A DNA stretch of 41,325 nucleotides. Origin: Lysinibacillus parviboronicapiens (GTDB lineage Bacteria > Bacillota > Bacilli > Bacillales_A > Planococcaceae). The stretch's first letter is position 1, and the number at the start of each line of letters is the position of its first letter. The DNA is taken from NCBI RefSeq assembly GCF_003049575.1, contig NZ_PYWI01000030.1:1-41325 (forward strand), read 5' to 3'. Under the pieces are notes generated by a model. It was not told the origin of the DNA and did not search any database. It worked only from the letters and a program-made list of their open reading frames with translations. The translations under genes were made by a program, and so were the position numbers. Positions 1 to 9,534 of this stretch are shown here, in pieces.

Positions 1-1341
1 ATAAACTTACCTCATTACTACAATAAATTTATTTTAGAATTAAATAGTGATAACTCTTTGAATAATAAACACTTTAATTCAATTAGAAAAACGATTAGAG
101 AATATCAACTTCTATTAGAGGGAATCCCTTATAAGTATAAGAATACTAGATTTACGTATAAAGACTTGGAAGAGCTTTTGTATTCTAATTCCAAAGATAT
201 TAGGCGAGAGGCTTGGTTAGCAATAAATCAAATAAGAAATAAGTATTTATTTGATATAGAAAAACTATTTAAAAAAATAATTATAGAAAGAAATAATTTA
301 GCATCAAAAAAAGGTCATGAAAATTACAAGGAATATGTATTGTCGAATAAAGATAAGCCAAGAGGATTAAGAGATATAACTTTAAATTTTGTTGAAACAA
401 ATATAGTTCCACTAAAAAAAATATATGAAGAAAAGCTATGTGAATCGTTAAACCTTGATTCATTAAACCCTTGGGATGTGAGGGTAGATAGTACTAATTT
501 AATTTATAGATTTGCGAATGAAAGTGATTTTATAAATGTTATTGGTGAATCGCTTAAGGGAATTGATCTGGATATCTATCACTTTTTTCGTGATGAGTTA
601 ATTTATCGAGGTAATTATGATATAGATGTAAATGAAAACAAAGAAAATTTGAATTATTGTACTATTATTGGGGAAAAAGAAGCTGTTCCATTTGTATTTA
701 TGAACTTAAATTATAATTATCGAGATTTGATAAGTTTCATTCATGAAATTGGTCACGCTTTTCATTTTTATTCTGCTTATAAAAAAACACCTTTGAAATT
801 TTATAGTAAACCTCAATTAGAAATAGCAGAAATAGGGAGTATGACTTTAGAATTAATATTTATCGAAAATTTAAAAAAGAATAGCTTACTAGAAAATAAT
901 GTGATTAAAGCTTTGGAGAAGTATTATTACTCAGATGTGTTATATACATTAACAGCTTCATGTATGTTTGAAGAATTCGAAAGACATATATATACTGAGC
1001 CAGATTCTATATTTTCCGATAAATTTAATATATTAATGGATAAATATAACGGTATCATAGATATGGGAAAATATAAAACTGAAATGAATCATCAATGGAG
1101 ATTTTCAAAACATTTATTCTTAATCCCATTTTATTCATTAGAATATGCAATATCACAGTTGATAGGATGCTTAATACTTATTGATTATAAAAATGATCCT
1201 ATTAAAACCCTGGAAAAATTTAAATTTACTTTATCTAAAGGAAATATTAACATTAAAGAATTTTTAACTAGCATGAATTTAGAATTTACTAAAGAAAAAT
1301 TGAAAAGTGTTATGAATTTTTTAGAATCAAAACTAGAATAA
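1..1341 (+). CDS. M3 family oligoendopeptidase, 5' end outside window
   Basis: This is a zinc metallopeptidase of the M3B (PepF-like) type, which cleaves short peptides in the cytoplasm. The frame is open from the first base of the window, so the N-terminus is missing; about 446 residues are visible against the usual 560-600. The signature is HEIGHAFH near base 745, where the two His ligands and catalytic Glu are intact, followed about 25 residues later by EIGSMTLE, which supplies the third zinc ligand. The TTG at 58 could be read as a start, but the codons before it continue the same frame and encode plausible protein, so I treat the gene as cut by the window edge. It is strongly AT-rich, like the next gene, which starts 51 bases downstream with its own ribosome site. 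The family call is secure; the substrate is unknown. Confidence 0.9.
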   Translation: MNLPHYYNKFILELNSDNSLNNKHFNSIRKTIREYQLLLEGIPYKYKNTRFTYKDLEELLYSNSKDIRREAWLAINQIRNKYLFDIEKLFKKIIIERNNLASKKGHENYKEYVLSNKDKPRGLRDITLNFVETNIVPLKKIYEEKLCESLNLDSLNPWDVRVDSTNLIYRFANESDFINVIGESLKGIDLDIYHFFRDELIYRGNYDIDVNENKENLNYCTIIGEKEAVPFVFMNLNYNYRDLISFIHEIGHAFHFYSAYKKTPLKFYSKPQLEIAEIGSMTLELIFIENLKKNSLLENNVIKALEKYYYSDVLYTLTASCMFEEFERHIYTEPDSIFSDKFNILMDKYNGIIDMGKYKTEMNHQWRFSKHLFLIPFYSLEYAISQLIGCLILIDYKNDPIKTLEKFKFTLSKGNINIKEFLTSMNLEFTKEKLKSVMNFLESKLE

Positions 1342-1392
1342 TTTAATAAACAAAGAGTGATTTAAAAGATAAATTTTGATGGAGCTGATTCT

Positions 1393-2466
1393 GTGGTAAA
1401 TTTAAAGACATTTGGTTTATTGGATTCAATAAGTGATCAATTCCTTCACTTTGAAAGTCAAGGATATAGATTAGGTAGGGTAGTCTCGGAACATAAGGGG
1501 CTTTATAAAGTAATTACTGAGTTAGGTGAAGTTATTGGAAATTTACCAGGTAGTTTTTTGAATAAGGTCTCTGAAAGCTCAGATTATCCTGCAGTTGGTG
1601 ATTGGGTATTATGTACAATAAGAGAGTATGAAATGAGAGCAACTATACATAAAGTATTTGAAAGATTTAGTAAAATTTCGCGAAATGCAGCTGGAAAAGC
1701 CAATCAAGAACAGGTTATTGCTACAAATATAAATACTGTGTTTATTACAGTATCTTTAAATAGTGATTTTAATTTAAGAAGAATTGAACGTTATTTAACA
1801 GCAACATATGATAGTGGTAGTAATCCAGTAATAGTACTTACCAAATGCGATCTTGTTAGTGAAGAAGAATTAATAAAAAGAATTGCAGAAGTTCGAGACA
1901 TTGCTTTTGGCACTTCAATATATTGTGTTAGTGTCTTAACTGGAAAAGGGGTTGAGGAAATTGAAAAGTACTGTGGTGAGGGGCAAACAGTAGCTCTTTT
2001 AGGTTCTTCTGGGGCAGGGAAATCTACTTTATGTAATTATTTAACTGGTATAGAACTTCAAATAACTCAGGATATTAGAAATGATGACAAAGGGAGACAC
2101 ACAACGACTCACCGTCAATTAATTAACCTTCCATCTGGAGGGAATTTAATAGATACACCAGGTATGAGAGAGTTGCAAGTATGGGATACAAATAATAGTG
2201 TTACTAACAGTTTCACAGATATTAAAGAGCTTGCGTCAACATGTTATTTTAATAATTGTACACATATAAATGAACCTGGTTGCTCTGTACTGGGTGCTGT
2301 AGAGGAAAACTTACTTAATCAAGATAGATTAGATAACTATTTTAAAGTTGAAAATGAAATTAAACATTTAGAAAGGAAAAATGATAAAATAAAACAAAGT
2401 CAATTTAAGAAAAGTCAAAAGAAGGAAGCTCGTTACAGAAAAAAAATAAAAGGTAAATTTATTTAA
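1393..2466 (+). CDS. rsgA: RsgA-type ribosome-associated GTPase (circularly permuted)
   Basis: RsgA proteins are GTPases that act late in maturation of the 30S subunit. The order of motifs is the circular permutation typical of the family: an N-terminal OB-fold-like part (about 25-90), then TKCD (150-153, G4), GSSGAGKST (204-212, P-loop), RHTTTH (235-240, G2 region) and DTPG (254-257, G3). A zinc knuckle follows with C284, C289, H291 and C297. The C-terminus is a lysine-rich tail. At 357 residues it is longer than the usual Bacillus form of about 300. It is not in the setting normally seen for the housekeeping gene (Stp1/PrkC), so it may be a second copy. The GTG start is chosen because GGAG at 1381 sits 8 bases upstream. 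A terminator follows at 2562. Confidence 0.88.
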   Translation: MVNLKTFGLLDSISDQFLHFESQGYRLGRVVSEHKGLYKVITELGEVIGNLPGSFLNKVSESSDYPAVGDWVLCTIREYEMRATIHKVFERFSKISRNAAGKANQEQVIATNINTVFITVSLNSDFNLRRIERYLTATYDSGSNPVIVLTKCDLVSEEELIKRIAEVRDIAFGTSIYCVSVLTGKGVEEIEKYCGEGQTVALLGSSGAGKSTLCNYLTGIELQITQDIRNDDKGRHTTTHRQLINLPSGGNLIDTPGMRELQVWDTNNSVTNSFTDIKELASTCYFNNCTHINEPGCSVLGAVEENLLNQDRLDNYFKVENEIKHLERKNDKIKQSQFKKSQKKEARYRKKIKGKFI

Positions 2467-2561
2467 ATACAAGTTACTTAAAAATGATGGTGAAGAAATT
2501 GCTAGCCAATGGGTATTGGTAAAGGGCTTAAAGATGAGTCTATTTGTGATAAATTTAATTT

Positions 2562-2596
2562 GGCTATGAGAAGGAATTCTTCTTATAGCCTTTTTT
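2562..2596 (+). terminator. Rho-independent terminator after rsgA-type gene
   Basis: A stem of about 12 pairs (GGCTATGAGAAG with CTTCTTATAGCC, one wobble) is followed by six T residues. It ends transcription about 100 bases after the GTPase gene. Confidence 0.85.
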
Positions 2597-3486
2597 GTAT
2601 TTTATAAACCCTATAACTAGTGGTATGAAATCCAGATGCTAGAAGATTTTGATTTAATACGTACAAAATAGAAGTGAAGCGTAAACCCGTAATCAAATAA
2701 CGCATATAAATAACCAGGCACCTCCGGTACTGAAGTGCTCTCTGTCAAGTAGACAGTGGAAATAATAAAAATACTTTATGCGGCTTGATCCCTGAATTCT
2801 AAAGAGCTCAAAACGTTTATCGTTATTAGAGCTATTGTTGTTACTGAATAAAGAGACAAATGCCATTTCTATTAAAACATGTACAGATACTTTAAAAATC
2901 AGATTTGCTGTATTGCTAGTCTTTAGGAAATTACTTTTCATCCCTCAATTTAATAAGATGGAGCGATGAGTAGGCCGTAAGCTATACAAAGTAATTTATA
3001 TGTAGAGGAGTCTTCTTTGTGAGTCTAACAAACATTCTTTTTTGTTGTTCCGCTGATAACGGTTTACAGAGTTGTCCGAGAGTAAGGCAAAAGAAAAAAG
3101 TAGTATTGACGTTGAGAACATTCAATACTACTCATTTTATATTAAATGTAAGGACCGTTTAATTGAAGAAGCTTTTTTGTCTCAAAAGATACGATTGACA
3201 TAAAACGATATACTATTGGTAAAGTATGAATGGGTCATTATGAAGAGAAATCCTTGAAATGTTATCAAACTAGGTGTTTTTACTAAACGGGGGAGAAACT
3301 TTATCGTGCAGATTTTTTAGAAGAAATAGCAAAATCACTCATAAATAAATCAACAATTACGTTGAAAAAAATGAGGTCTTGTGGTAAATTTATATGGATA
3401 GACATTGTATAATTTTTTTGTATATTATCCCTATTTTAATTATACGATACAATCAATTCTTTAGTCAACCCTTATATTTATTTTTT
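2597..3486. other. 890-base stretch without a convincing gene, probably decayed
   Basis: No intact gene is supported here. The longest open frame (minus strand, 2693-2941, 82 codons) has no ribosome site and an unconvincing composition. A short plus-strand frame from about 3281 to 3412 reads like protein (a stretch beginning with KLYRADFLEE, ending in a stop) but has no start, so it may be the tail of a lost gene. Bases 2710-2760 contain a short inverted match (CTGTC...GACAG) that could be an insertion-sequence end; I could not confirm this. A possible TATAAT at 3408 lies about 90 bases before the next gene. Confidence 0.4.
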
Positions 3487-3500
3487 AAGGAGTGTTTGCT

Positions 3501-3719
3501 ATGAAATCAGTATTGCAAGAGCAAAAACGAGTGAAAAGTGAAATGGAAATAATGAAGGAGCGAATCAGCAGACTAGAGGAAGAAACTAGCCAGCGCCAGA
3601 ACGAAGTGATTTCTATCCGCAAATATGTTGAGGATGAAATCAAGGGGAATATGGATACCTTCGACGATTGTCTTAAGACCATCATTGGCTTAAGACAAGA
3701 GGCTCAAGCGTTGCCATAA
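3501..3719 (+). CDS. Small charged coiled-coil protein, unknown function
   Basis: This 72-residue protein has no domain I recognise. It is rich in Lys, Glu, Arg and Gln with a heptad-like spacing of Leu, Ile and Val over residues 4-50, so it is probably one long helix that forms a coiled coil. No membrane segment or signal peptide is visible. An in-frame GTG lies at 3492, but the AAGGAG at 3487-3492 overlaps it and sits 8 bases before ATG 3501, which decides the start. It stands alone between the decayed stretch and the broken MFS gene. The strong ribosome site and balanced composition favour a real gene; I give no function. Confidence 0.65.
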   Translation: MKSVLQEQKRVKSEMEIMKERISRLEEETSQRQNEVISIRKYVEDEIKGNMDTFDDCLKTIIGLRQEAQALP

Positions 3720-3808
3720 ATCAAAGCACCAAAAGACATACATACAAGAAATTGTCAGCGCTGCACCGTAGGCAGGAGGTTCCTTATAATCGAGGGAAGT
3801 GGGCGTAG

Positions 3809-3831
3809 CCGGCAGCGGCAAGATTTGCCGG
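3809..3831. repeat. GC-rich inverted repeat CCGGCA/TGCCGG
   Basis: Six-base arms flank an 11-base loop in a GC-rich patch (about 3750-3835) that differs from the AT-rich surroundings. There is no T run, so it does not look like a terminator. It may mark a junction of foreign DNA. Confidence 0.35.
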
Positions 3832-3875
3832 TAACAATGCACTTTATTTAACGTAGAAAGTAGGACTGATTCTAT

Positions 3876-5378
3876 TTGTCAAAGGAAACCAATTCTGTTC
3901 AAAAAAACCGCCATACGGCATGATTGCCATTTTATTTATCGGGGCCTTTGTTGCTATATTAAATGAAACATTACTAAACGTTGCCCTTCCATCTATTATG
4001 GAAGAATTCAATGTGAATGCAACTACAGTACAATGGCTCTCTACAGGTTACATGCTTATTAACGGTATTTTAATACCAGCGAGTGCGTTCTTCATTCAGC
4101 GCTTTTCTGATAAAAAGTTATTTATTACAGCAATGTTATTGTTTACTTTGGGCACACTCCTAGCTAGTATTGCACCTGCATTTGGTGTGTTATTAGGGGC
4201 ACGAATGATTCAAGCTTCAGGCTCCGCAATTATGATGCCGTTATTAATGAATGTCATGCTTACCGCATTTCCAGTTGAAAAAAGAGGTACAGCAATGGGC
4301 ATGTTTGGTCTTGTAATGATTACAGCTCCAGCGATTGGACCAACTCTTTCTGGATGGTTGATTGAGCATTACAGTTGGAGAATGTTATTCGATCTTGTTC
4401 TGCCAATTGCCGTTTTAACCTTAATTTTTGCAGTCTTTAAATTAAAAGATGTCACACCACAACGTGCTATTAAGCTTGATTTCATGTCTCTCGTTTTATC
4501 AAGCATAGGATTCGGTGGCTTGCTGTATGGCTTTAGTTCTGCAGGGAAAAAGGATGGGATAGTCCACTCGTGTACGGTACGATTATAATTGGTGCACTTG
4601 CTTTAATTACCTTTATAGTACGTCAACTTCGGATGGATGATCCAATGCTTGAGTTTCGTATCTACAAATATCCAATGTTCGCCTTGTCATCGGCTATTTC
4701 AATCGTGATTGCGGTCGCCATGTTTTCAGCAATGATCTTGATGCCAATCTATGTACAAACCATTCGTGGAATTTCACCTATGGACTCTGGCCTATTAATG
4801 CTTCCTGGAGCAATTGTTATGGGGATTATGTCGCCCATTACAGGGAAACTCTTTGATAAGTATGGGGCAAGAATTTTGGCCGTGAGTGGGTTGACCATTA
4901 CCGTTGTGACATCTTATTACTTTAGCAAAATTGGTATGGATACGGCTTATTCTACCCTTGTGCTGCTGTATACCTTCCGTATGTTTGGGATGTCAATGGT
5001 CATGATGCCGGTCATGACAAATGGTTTGAATCAGCTACCAGCGATAAATAATCCACACGGAACAGCTATGAACAATACACTACAACAGGTATCAGGTGCC
5101 ATTGGTTCCGCGTTGTTGATTACTGTAATGAACAACCAAACGACAGTAAAAGCAGAGGAATTAGCTGCTGACCATCTGCACAGGCTACAACTGAAATACA
5201 ACAACAAATCATGAATGAAGCGATGTTACATGGTATTAATTTTACCTTTTTCATTTCTACATTGATTGCGGTTATAGCACTCATTCTGGCTTTCTTTATT
5301 AAAAGGGTAAAACCCAATCAGGAGGATAAGACGGATGAAGAAGTTGGGGTTCAACATGTAGATACTGGTAAAGAGTGA
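3876..5378 (+). pseudogene. DHA2-type (EmrB/QacA) MFS drug transporter, three frameshifts
   Basis: The pieces together make one 14-helix drug/H+ antiporter of about 500 residues, the normal length, but the frame breaks three times. A TTG-started N-terminus (LSKETNSVQ) runs to an A7 tract at 3901 and must lose its frame there to join the next segment, which has the family features NETLLNVALPSI and the motif C region. A second break falls at AAAAA near 4550, where the reading should pass to GWDSPLVYGTI. A third falls near 5170-5180, where the reading should pass to AQATTEIQQQ. The C-terminal helix and polar tail end at TGA 5376. Each break is corrected by adding one base, so each is a 1-base loss. 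A terminator follows at 5391. It may be genuine decay, or partly sequencing error in A runs. Confidence 0.85.
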
Positions 5379-5390
5379 TAAATATACTGA

Positions 5391-5432
5391 AAACCAGGTG
5401 ATGCCTAGCTCTGGCACCGCCCGGTTTTTTTA
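5391..5432 (+). terminator. Terminator after broken MFS gene
   Basis: Imperfect stem (AAACCAGGTGATGCC against GGCACCGCCCGGTTT) with a 7-base loop and a following run of seven T. Confidence 0.65.
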
Positions 5433-5841
5433 TTTCACAACCACCAATTCTTCAAAGCTCGATTACTATGATTAATTGCTTTAACATCCGCATGCTTTAT
5501 TCTATAAAACAAAAGGAGAGTATGTATATTTCACCACTTTCTTCTATTCAACTAATCTGCACTGTTAGGTGATATGTAGTTAAAGATACTGCTGTCATCT
5601 CTTTTCAGGCGCGGCCATAGCTTTATAGTGTTACATATAACCAGCTCATTGATTTGTAGGGGCTTTTTCATTAACCATTCAATATAAGAAGTAACAGTTG
5701 GAATTGCAGGAATTATTTGTTTTTTAGTGTGGGTATAGTAACATAGTTATTGTGTTCGCAATGTGTGATTGTTCATTCGGTATTTTAACGATTAATTTGA
5801 GCAATTAAAGAGACTTCAACGATGAAGGACGGGGGTTAGAT
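5433..5841. other. Intergenic stretch with a possible minus-strand gene fragment
   Basis: No complete gene is visible. On the minus strand a frame is open from 5746 down to a TAG at 5552 (64 codons) and reads like protein (for example PTVTSYIEWLMKKPLQINE), but it has no start or ribosome site and I do not recognise it. A plus-strand ATG at 5521 has AGGAGAG before it but ends after 16 codons. The region probably holds remnants. Confidence 0.3.
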
Positions 5842-6621
5842 ATGGAAAAAGAAGCGCTTATTTCAAAATTTCATAAAGAGCTAAGACAATATGCAGAGGT
5901 AGAGGGTTACAAAAGAGAAGCAACAGCAGATGTTGTGCGTCACATATCCCAGTTTGGTGAGAAGAGTTTTATTATTGCGTCTAACTTAACCGATGTTAAT
6001 GTAGAAAAAGTAATTGAACAAGAAGTTAACTATTTTCGAAAGCTGAATCAACCTTTTGAATGGAAAGTATACAGTTATGATAAGCCGTCAAATTTAAAGG
6101 AGCGGCTTGCCCAGCAAGGCTTTACAATCGAAGATCCGGAAGCAGTGATGGTTTTAAAATTGGAACCACAGCATGCGCTACTATCGGAGACAACACCGCT
6201 CCATTTGCAGGAAATAACGGATGAACAAGGTATTCAAGATATTGTCAAACTAGAAGATACTATTTGGCATGTTTCACATCTAGAAATGGGCAACAGACTA
6301 TGGCGGGTCAAACAAGCTATACCTGAAGCACTGCACCTTTATGGTGTTTATGAAGATGACCAGCTTGTTAGTGCGGCATGGATGTATACTGAAAACAAGT
6401 CATCCTTTGTCAGTTTATGGGGCGGTTCAACATTGCCTGACTACCGAGGAAGGGGCTATTATTCGGCACTTCTAGCCGCAAGGGCACAAAAAGCATTTGA
6501 ACAAGGTTATCGTTATCTTACAGTCGATGCTAGTCCGATGAGTAGACCGATTCTCGAAAAATTTGGTTTTTGTTGTCTTGCTTATGCGTATCCTTGCGAT
6601 TCACCATCGAATAACAGCTAA
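5842..6621 (+). CDS. GNAT family N-acetyltransferase
   Basis: GNAT enzymes move an acetyl group from acetyl-CoA to an amine. The 259-residue protein has a variable N-terminal half (about 1-120) and a C-terminal GNAT fold. Motif A, the CoA-binding loop, is visible as YRGRGYYSALLAARA near residues 200-215, preceded by a strand ending GGSTL and followed by the motif B strand (LTVDAS) and helix (PILEKFGF). The extra N-terminal half makes it longer than simple GNAT proteins and resembles two-domain forms in Bacillales. The start ATG 5842 follows a G-rich site (ACGGGGG) about 6 bases upstream. The substrate cannot be told. It lies between two broken transporters. Confidence 0.82.
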   Translation: MEKEALISKFHKELRQYAEVEGYKREATADVVRHISQFGEKSFIIASNLTDVNVEKVIEQEVNYFRKLNQPFEWKVYSYDKPSNLKERLAQQGFTIEDPEAVMVLKLEPQHALLSETTPLHLQEITDEQGIQDIVKLEDTIWHVSHLEMGNRLWRVKQAIPEALHLYGVYEDDQLVSAAWMYTENKSSFVSLWGGSTLPDYRGRGYYSALLAARAQKAFEQGYRYLTVDASPMSRPILEKFGFCCLAYAYPCDSPSNNS

Positions 6622-6996
6622 GTATTCGTGTATGCTATACCACAAGGACATTTTATTAAAGCTTTCTACGACTTTATCAGAAATAACTCATATAGTGCTT
6701 ACTATTGATAAAAATACAGTGCAAGTCACATCCAATCGGGTGTGGCTCTTTGGTGCCTTTATGGAGTCGTGAATGGAATTGGGAGTAATCAAAAGGTTAT
6801 TGCTAGGCAATTCTGACACCAAAACGTTTTAAACGCGACTGGACATTCAAGATTACGACATGCGTTTAGAAAAGTAGTCGACTTTGTGAACAGGACTGAC
6901 TTTTGCAGTAAAAGGAATCAGAGGTTTGAAATTGTTTTCATTCCTAGAATATGCTTTACTAGTAGTGAATTGGATGAGGAAAGGTTTTAATAAAGT
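6622..6996. other. 375-base intergenic stretch, nothing firm
   Basis: I see no intact gene, RNA or clear terminator. Short open frames here lack ribosome sites. A ribosome site (GAGGAAAGG) at about 6976-6985 belongs to the MFS gene that follows. Confidence 0.4.
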
Positions 6997-8176
6997 ATGA
7001 AAAACAAGCAATGGACAATTACGATGGTTTTGGTAGTTGTCAGTATTTTTTTAGTGGCACTGAATATGCGTCCTGCTGTGACCGCTATTGGACCACTGTT
7101 TACGATATTGATGGAATCGCTTCATGTTTCGAATACTCAGATGAGTCTATTAACATCAATTCCGGTGTTTTGTATGGGGCTCTTTGCACCAGTTGCTGTG
7201 CCATTGCAAAAAAAGCTTGGAACGAAGACGGCGATCATGCTGCTGGTAGTAATCGTCCCTAGCAAATGGCTTGCGGTTTCTTGAGGAAAATTATGTACTG
7301 CTTGTGGCCACAAGCTTTGCGGCTGGCTTTGCCATTGCCATTATCGGGCCGATTGTAAACGCCTATATTAAGGAAAAATTCCCGAAGCGCTTTGCGACAG
7401 TCGTTGGCGTTTATTCTTTTGGCATTGGAACGGGTGCAACATTGAGTGCGGCGTTGACAGTATCATTTTATAATCGTTTTAATCAACATTGGACAGTTGC
7501 GCTTGGTAGTTGGGTAGTGCTTGCAGTTATAGCATTCGTTTTTTGGTTACTCGTTGTTCGAAGCGAGCAGGATTATTTGACGAGTCAAGAAGAGACGACA
7601 CAAGGAGCAGCACGCAATCCTTGGAAAAATCGTCGTGCATGGACAATCTTAGTGTACTTTGGCTTACAAACATCATTATTCTTTTCGATGATGTCTTGGT
7701 TATCGCCAATGTTGCAGGATAAAGGCTTTTCACTTGTTGCCGCAAGCTCCATGTTAACATATATGTCGATTGTTCAAATGATTGGTAATATTGTTATTCC
7801 AATGCTGATGGAGAAGTGGCCAAACCGCATTACATGGCTAGTTGCATTAGGGGCACTTGGCATAATAGGCTTTATATTATTATGGGTAGGTACAGGAGCA
7901 ATGTTATGGGTGGCAGTATTCATCATCGGTATTGTTTTAAGTGGCTTATTTCCAATTGGCTTATTACTACCACTTGATGAAGCACGCACTAACGAAGAAG
8001 CAAATAGTTGGTCTTCAATGGTGTTATCAGGTGGTTTTATGATGAGTTCGATCATTCCTATTTTAATCGGCTATTGCTATGACGTGACAGGAAATCACGC
8101 CTTTACGTATGTTATTTTTATCGTATTAATGCTTGGTATTATTACAACAACCTTTATCTTAAAGAAAAATAATTAA
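6997..8176 (+). pseudogene. CynX/NimT-type MFS transporter, one frameshift
   Basis: The two halves form one 12-helix transporter of about 393 residues, the usual size for the cyanate/2-nitroimidazole (CynX/NimT, YycB-like) branch. The first part starts at ATG 6997 with the family-typical N-terminus (LNMRPAVTAIGPL) and runs through helices 1-3. At about 7250-7258 the frame moves by one base: the first frame runs into a TGA at 7282-7284, while the true continuation (ANGLRFLEENYVLL) is already being read in the other frame. Removing one base restores an unbroken protein to TAA 8174. Everything downstream is clean and well conserved in character, so the mutation is recent or a sequencing error. 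The stop codon lies within the 5' arm of the terminator. Confidence 0.85.
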
Positions 8177-8208
8177 AAGGCATGCTGCGAAAAAGTAGCA
8201 TGCCTTTT
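8175..8208 (+). terminator. Terminator after CynX-type gene
   Basis: A near-perfect stem (AAAAGGCATGCTGC with GTAGCATGCCTTTT) is followed by a T-rich tail. It overlaps the stop codon of the transporter gene. Confidence 0.85.
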
Positions 8209-8302
8209 CTTTCCAATATGACGAATTTTGTAGGTAAATGTACGTAAAAGTGTATGCCTAAATAGAGATTTAATAGGTGTTTAGATATAGTTAGTTGGTG
8301 AG

Positions 8303-8311
8303 TGCTATAAT
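8303..8311 (+). promoter_or_regulatory. Extended -10 promoter (TGCTATAAT) for lipoprotein-recQ
   Basis: TGCTATAAT is a consensus extended -10; the -35 is weak. It would give a leader of about 105 bases before the lipoprotein gene. No other promoter is evident between the terminator and that gene. Confidence 0.5.
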
Positions 8312-8422
8312 ATCAAAAAAATATTTCACTAATAATATTATTATGTAAACTTGAAACGTTTGAAAACCTTGTTTATGATAGGAAAGAGGAAAGATGCTTA
8401 AATAGAAAGTTTTGGTGAACGT

Positions 8423-9526
8423 ATGCGAAAAAAGATGCTCATACTCGGAGCGGCAAGTCTGCTATTAACAGGCTGTGGCGATCAATCGGTTGCTGAAATG
8501 TTTAAATCGGAAAAGGCACAAGTAAAAACGGAAAAGTCTGTGAGTAATTCAGAACAAAAGATTGTACCAGAGGTAAAAGTCGTTGGGGAGAACGGTATCG
8601 GTGCAGGTATTATTGTGAAACAGGAGCCGAATATGCTCTATATTGTGACGAATGGTGCACTTGTTGCTTCGAAGCCTACTGCACTCGTACAACTTAGTAA
8701 CGATAAAACGGTTGCGGCTGATGTTTACTATATGTCTACTGCTTATAATATCGCGATTTTACAAGTTAAGTACAAAGCTTCAGTAAATGTGCCAGTTGTC
8801 TATAGTGGTGAATTAAATAAGCTGGCTGTTTATGTGGACGGCTTACCACACACCATCAATAAATATAGCGATAGAGTAGCTGCCTATTATGTAGATGCGG
8901 ATGAAGAATTGCCACTAGGAAGCCCAGTAATGGCAGCAGAGAATGGTGAAATCGTGGGCATTTATTTTAATCGACGGCACAACGGCGCTTCACAACCATA
9001 CATACTGCCATTTAAAGATATTGCACAGCTATTAGATGAATGGATTGCAGAGGGGATGAAAACAAAGGATCGCTTATCACAATCCAAAAACTTGTACCCT
9101 TATATTGAAGAAGGGGATAAAGAGGGCGTCAAACAAGCGGTAGAAAAGTACGGTAAAAATGTTTTTGCCTACAATGCCGATGAAGTGAAAATTTTTATTG
9201 ATACTTTTCATGAACATTTAAAAGCTGCCGTCACAATCAATGATGCAAGCGTCATGAAAAAAGTAACGGGTGCAGATGATTTACAAAGTACTATGGATAG
9301 CATGGTAGCTTACTACGCATCAAAAAATGCAAAAATCCACTTTTCAAATACAAATATTAAAAGTATTGACATGGTAGGACAAAATATTGTGGTACGAGCA
9401 AAAACAGAGTACGTGCTGATAAATTCAGCGGGGCAGGAGGCACTTGCCAACTCCTTGATGAAATATGAAATTTTCAAAAATGAACAGGGCGAATATAAGC
9501 TTATTCGTCTTACTGCTGAGGAGTGA
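8423..9526 (+). CDS. Lipoprotein with HtrA-like fold but no catalytic triad
   Basis: A lipobox (LLTGC, lipidated C18) predicts anchoring to the outer face of the membrane. Residues about 50-205 resemble the trypsin-like domain of HtrA/S1C proteases in order and spacing, but each catalytic position is changed. The His segment TNNHV reads TNGAL (76-80); the Asp segment (usually TDLAVLKV) reads YNIAILQV (108-115); and the Ser loop (usually GNSGGPL) reads ELPLGSPV (162-169). The family assignment is from motif pattern only. There is no PDZ domain. Instead, residues about 250-367 form an alpha+beta tail that resembles an NTF2-like domain. The ATG at 8423 has GGTGA just upstream. The gene ends 8 bases before recQ begins, so the two are co-transcribed. 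Its function is unknown; a sensor or scaffold role is a guess. Confidence 0.72.
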   Translation: MRKKMLILGAASLLLTGCGDQSVAEMFKSEKAQVKTEKSVSNSEQKIVPEVKVVGENGIGAGIIVKQEPNMLYIVTNGALVASKPTALVQLSNDKTVAADVYYMSTAYNIAILQVKYKASVNVPVVYSGELNKLAVYVDGLPHTINKYSDRVAAYYVDADEELPLGSPVMAAENGEIVGIYFNRRHNGASQPYILPFKDIAQLLDEWIAEGMKTKDRLSQSKNLYPYIEEGDKEGVKQAVEKYGKNVFAYNADEVKIFIDTFHEHLKAAVTINDASVMKKVTGADDLQSTMDSMVAYYASKNAKIHFSNTNIKSIDMVGQNIVVRAKTEYVLINSAGQEALANSLMKYEIFKNEQGEYKLIRLTAEE

Positions 9527-9534
9527 GGTATAGA

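Noticed and set aside
2693..2941. Minus-strand frame of 82 codons
   Set aside because: No ribosome site, biased composition, and it lies in a stretch that looks decayed on both strands; at most an insertion-sequence scar.
5552..5746. Minus-strand open frame of 64 codons with protein-like content
   Set aside because: No start codon with a ribosome site and no recognisable family; kept only as a possible fragment in the intergenic note.
8341..8370. Catabolite-control (cre) site near TTGAAACGTTTGAAA
   Set aside because: The spacing of CG does not fit the cre consensus.
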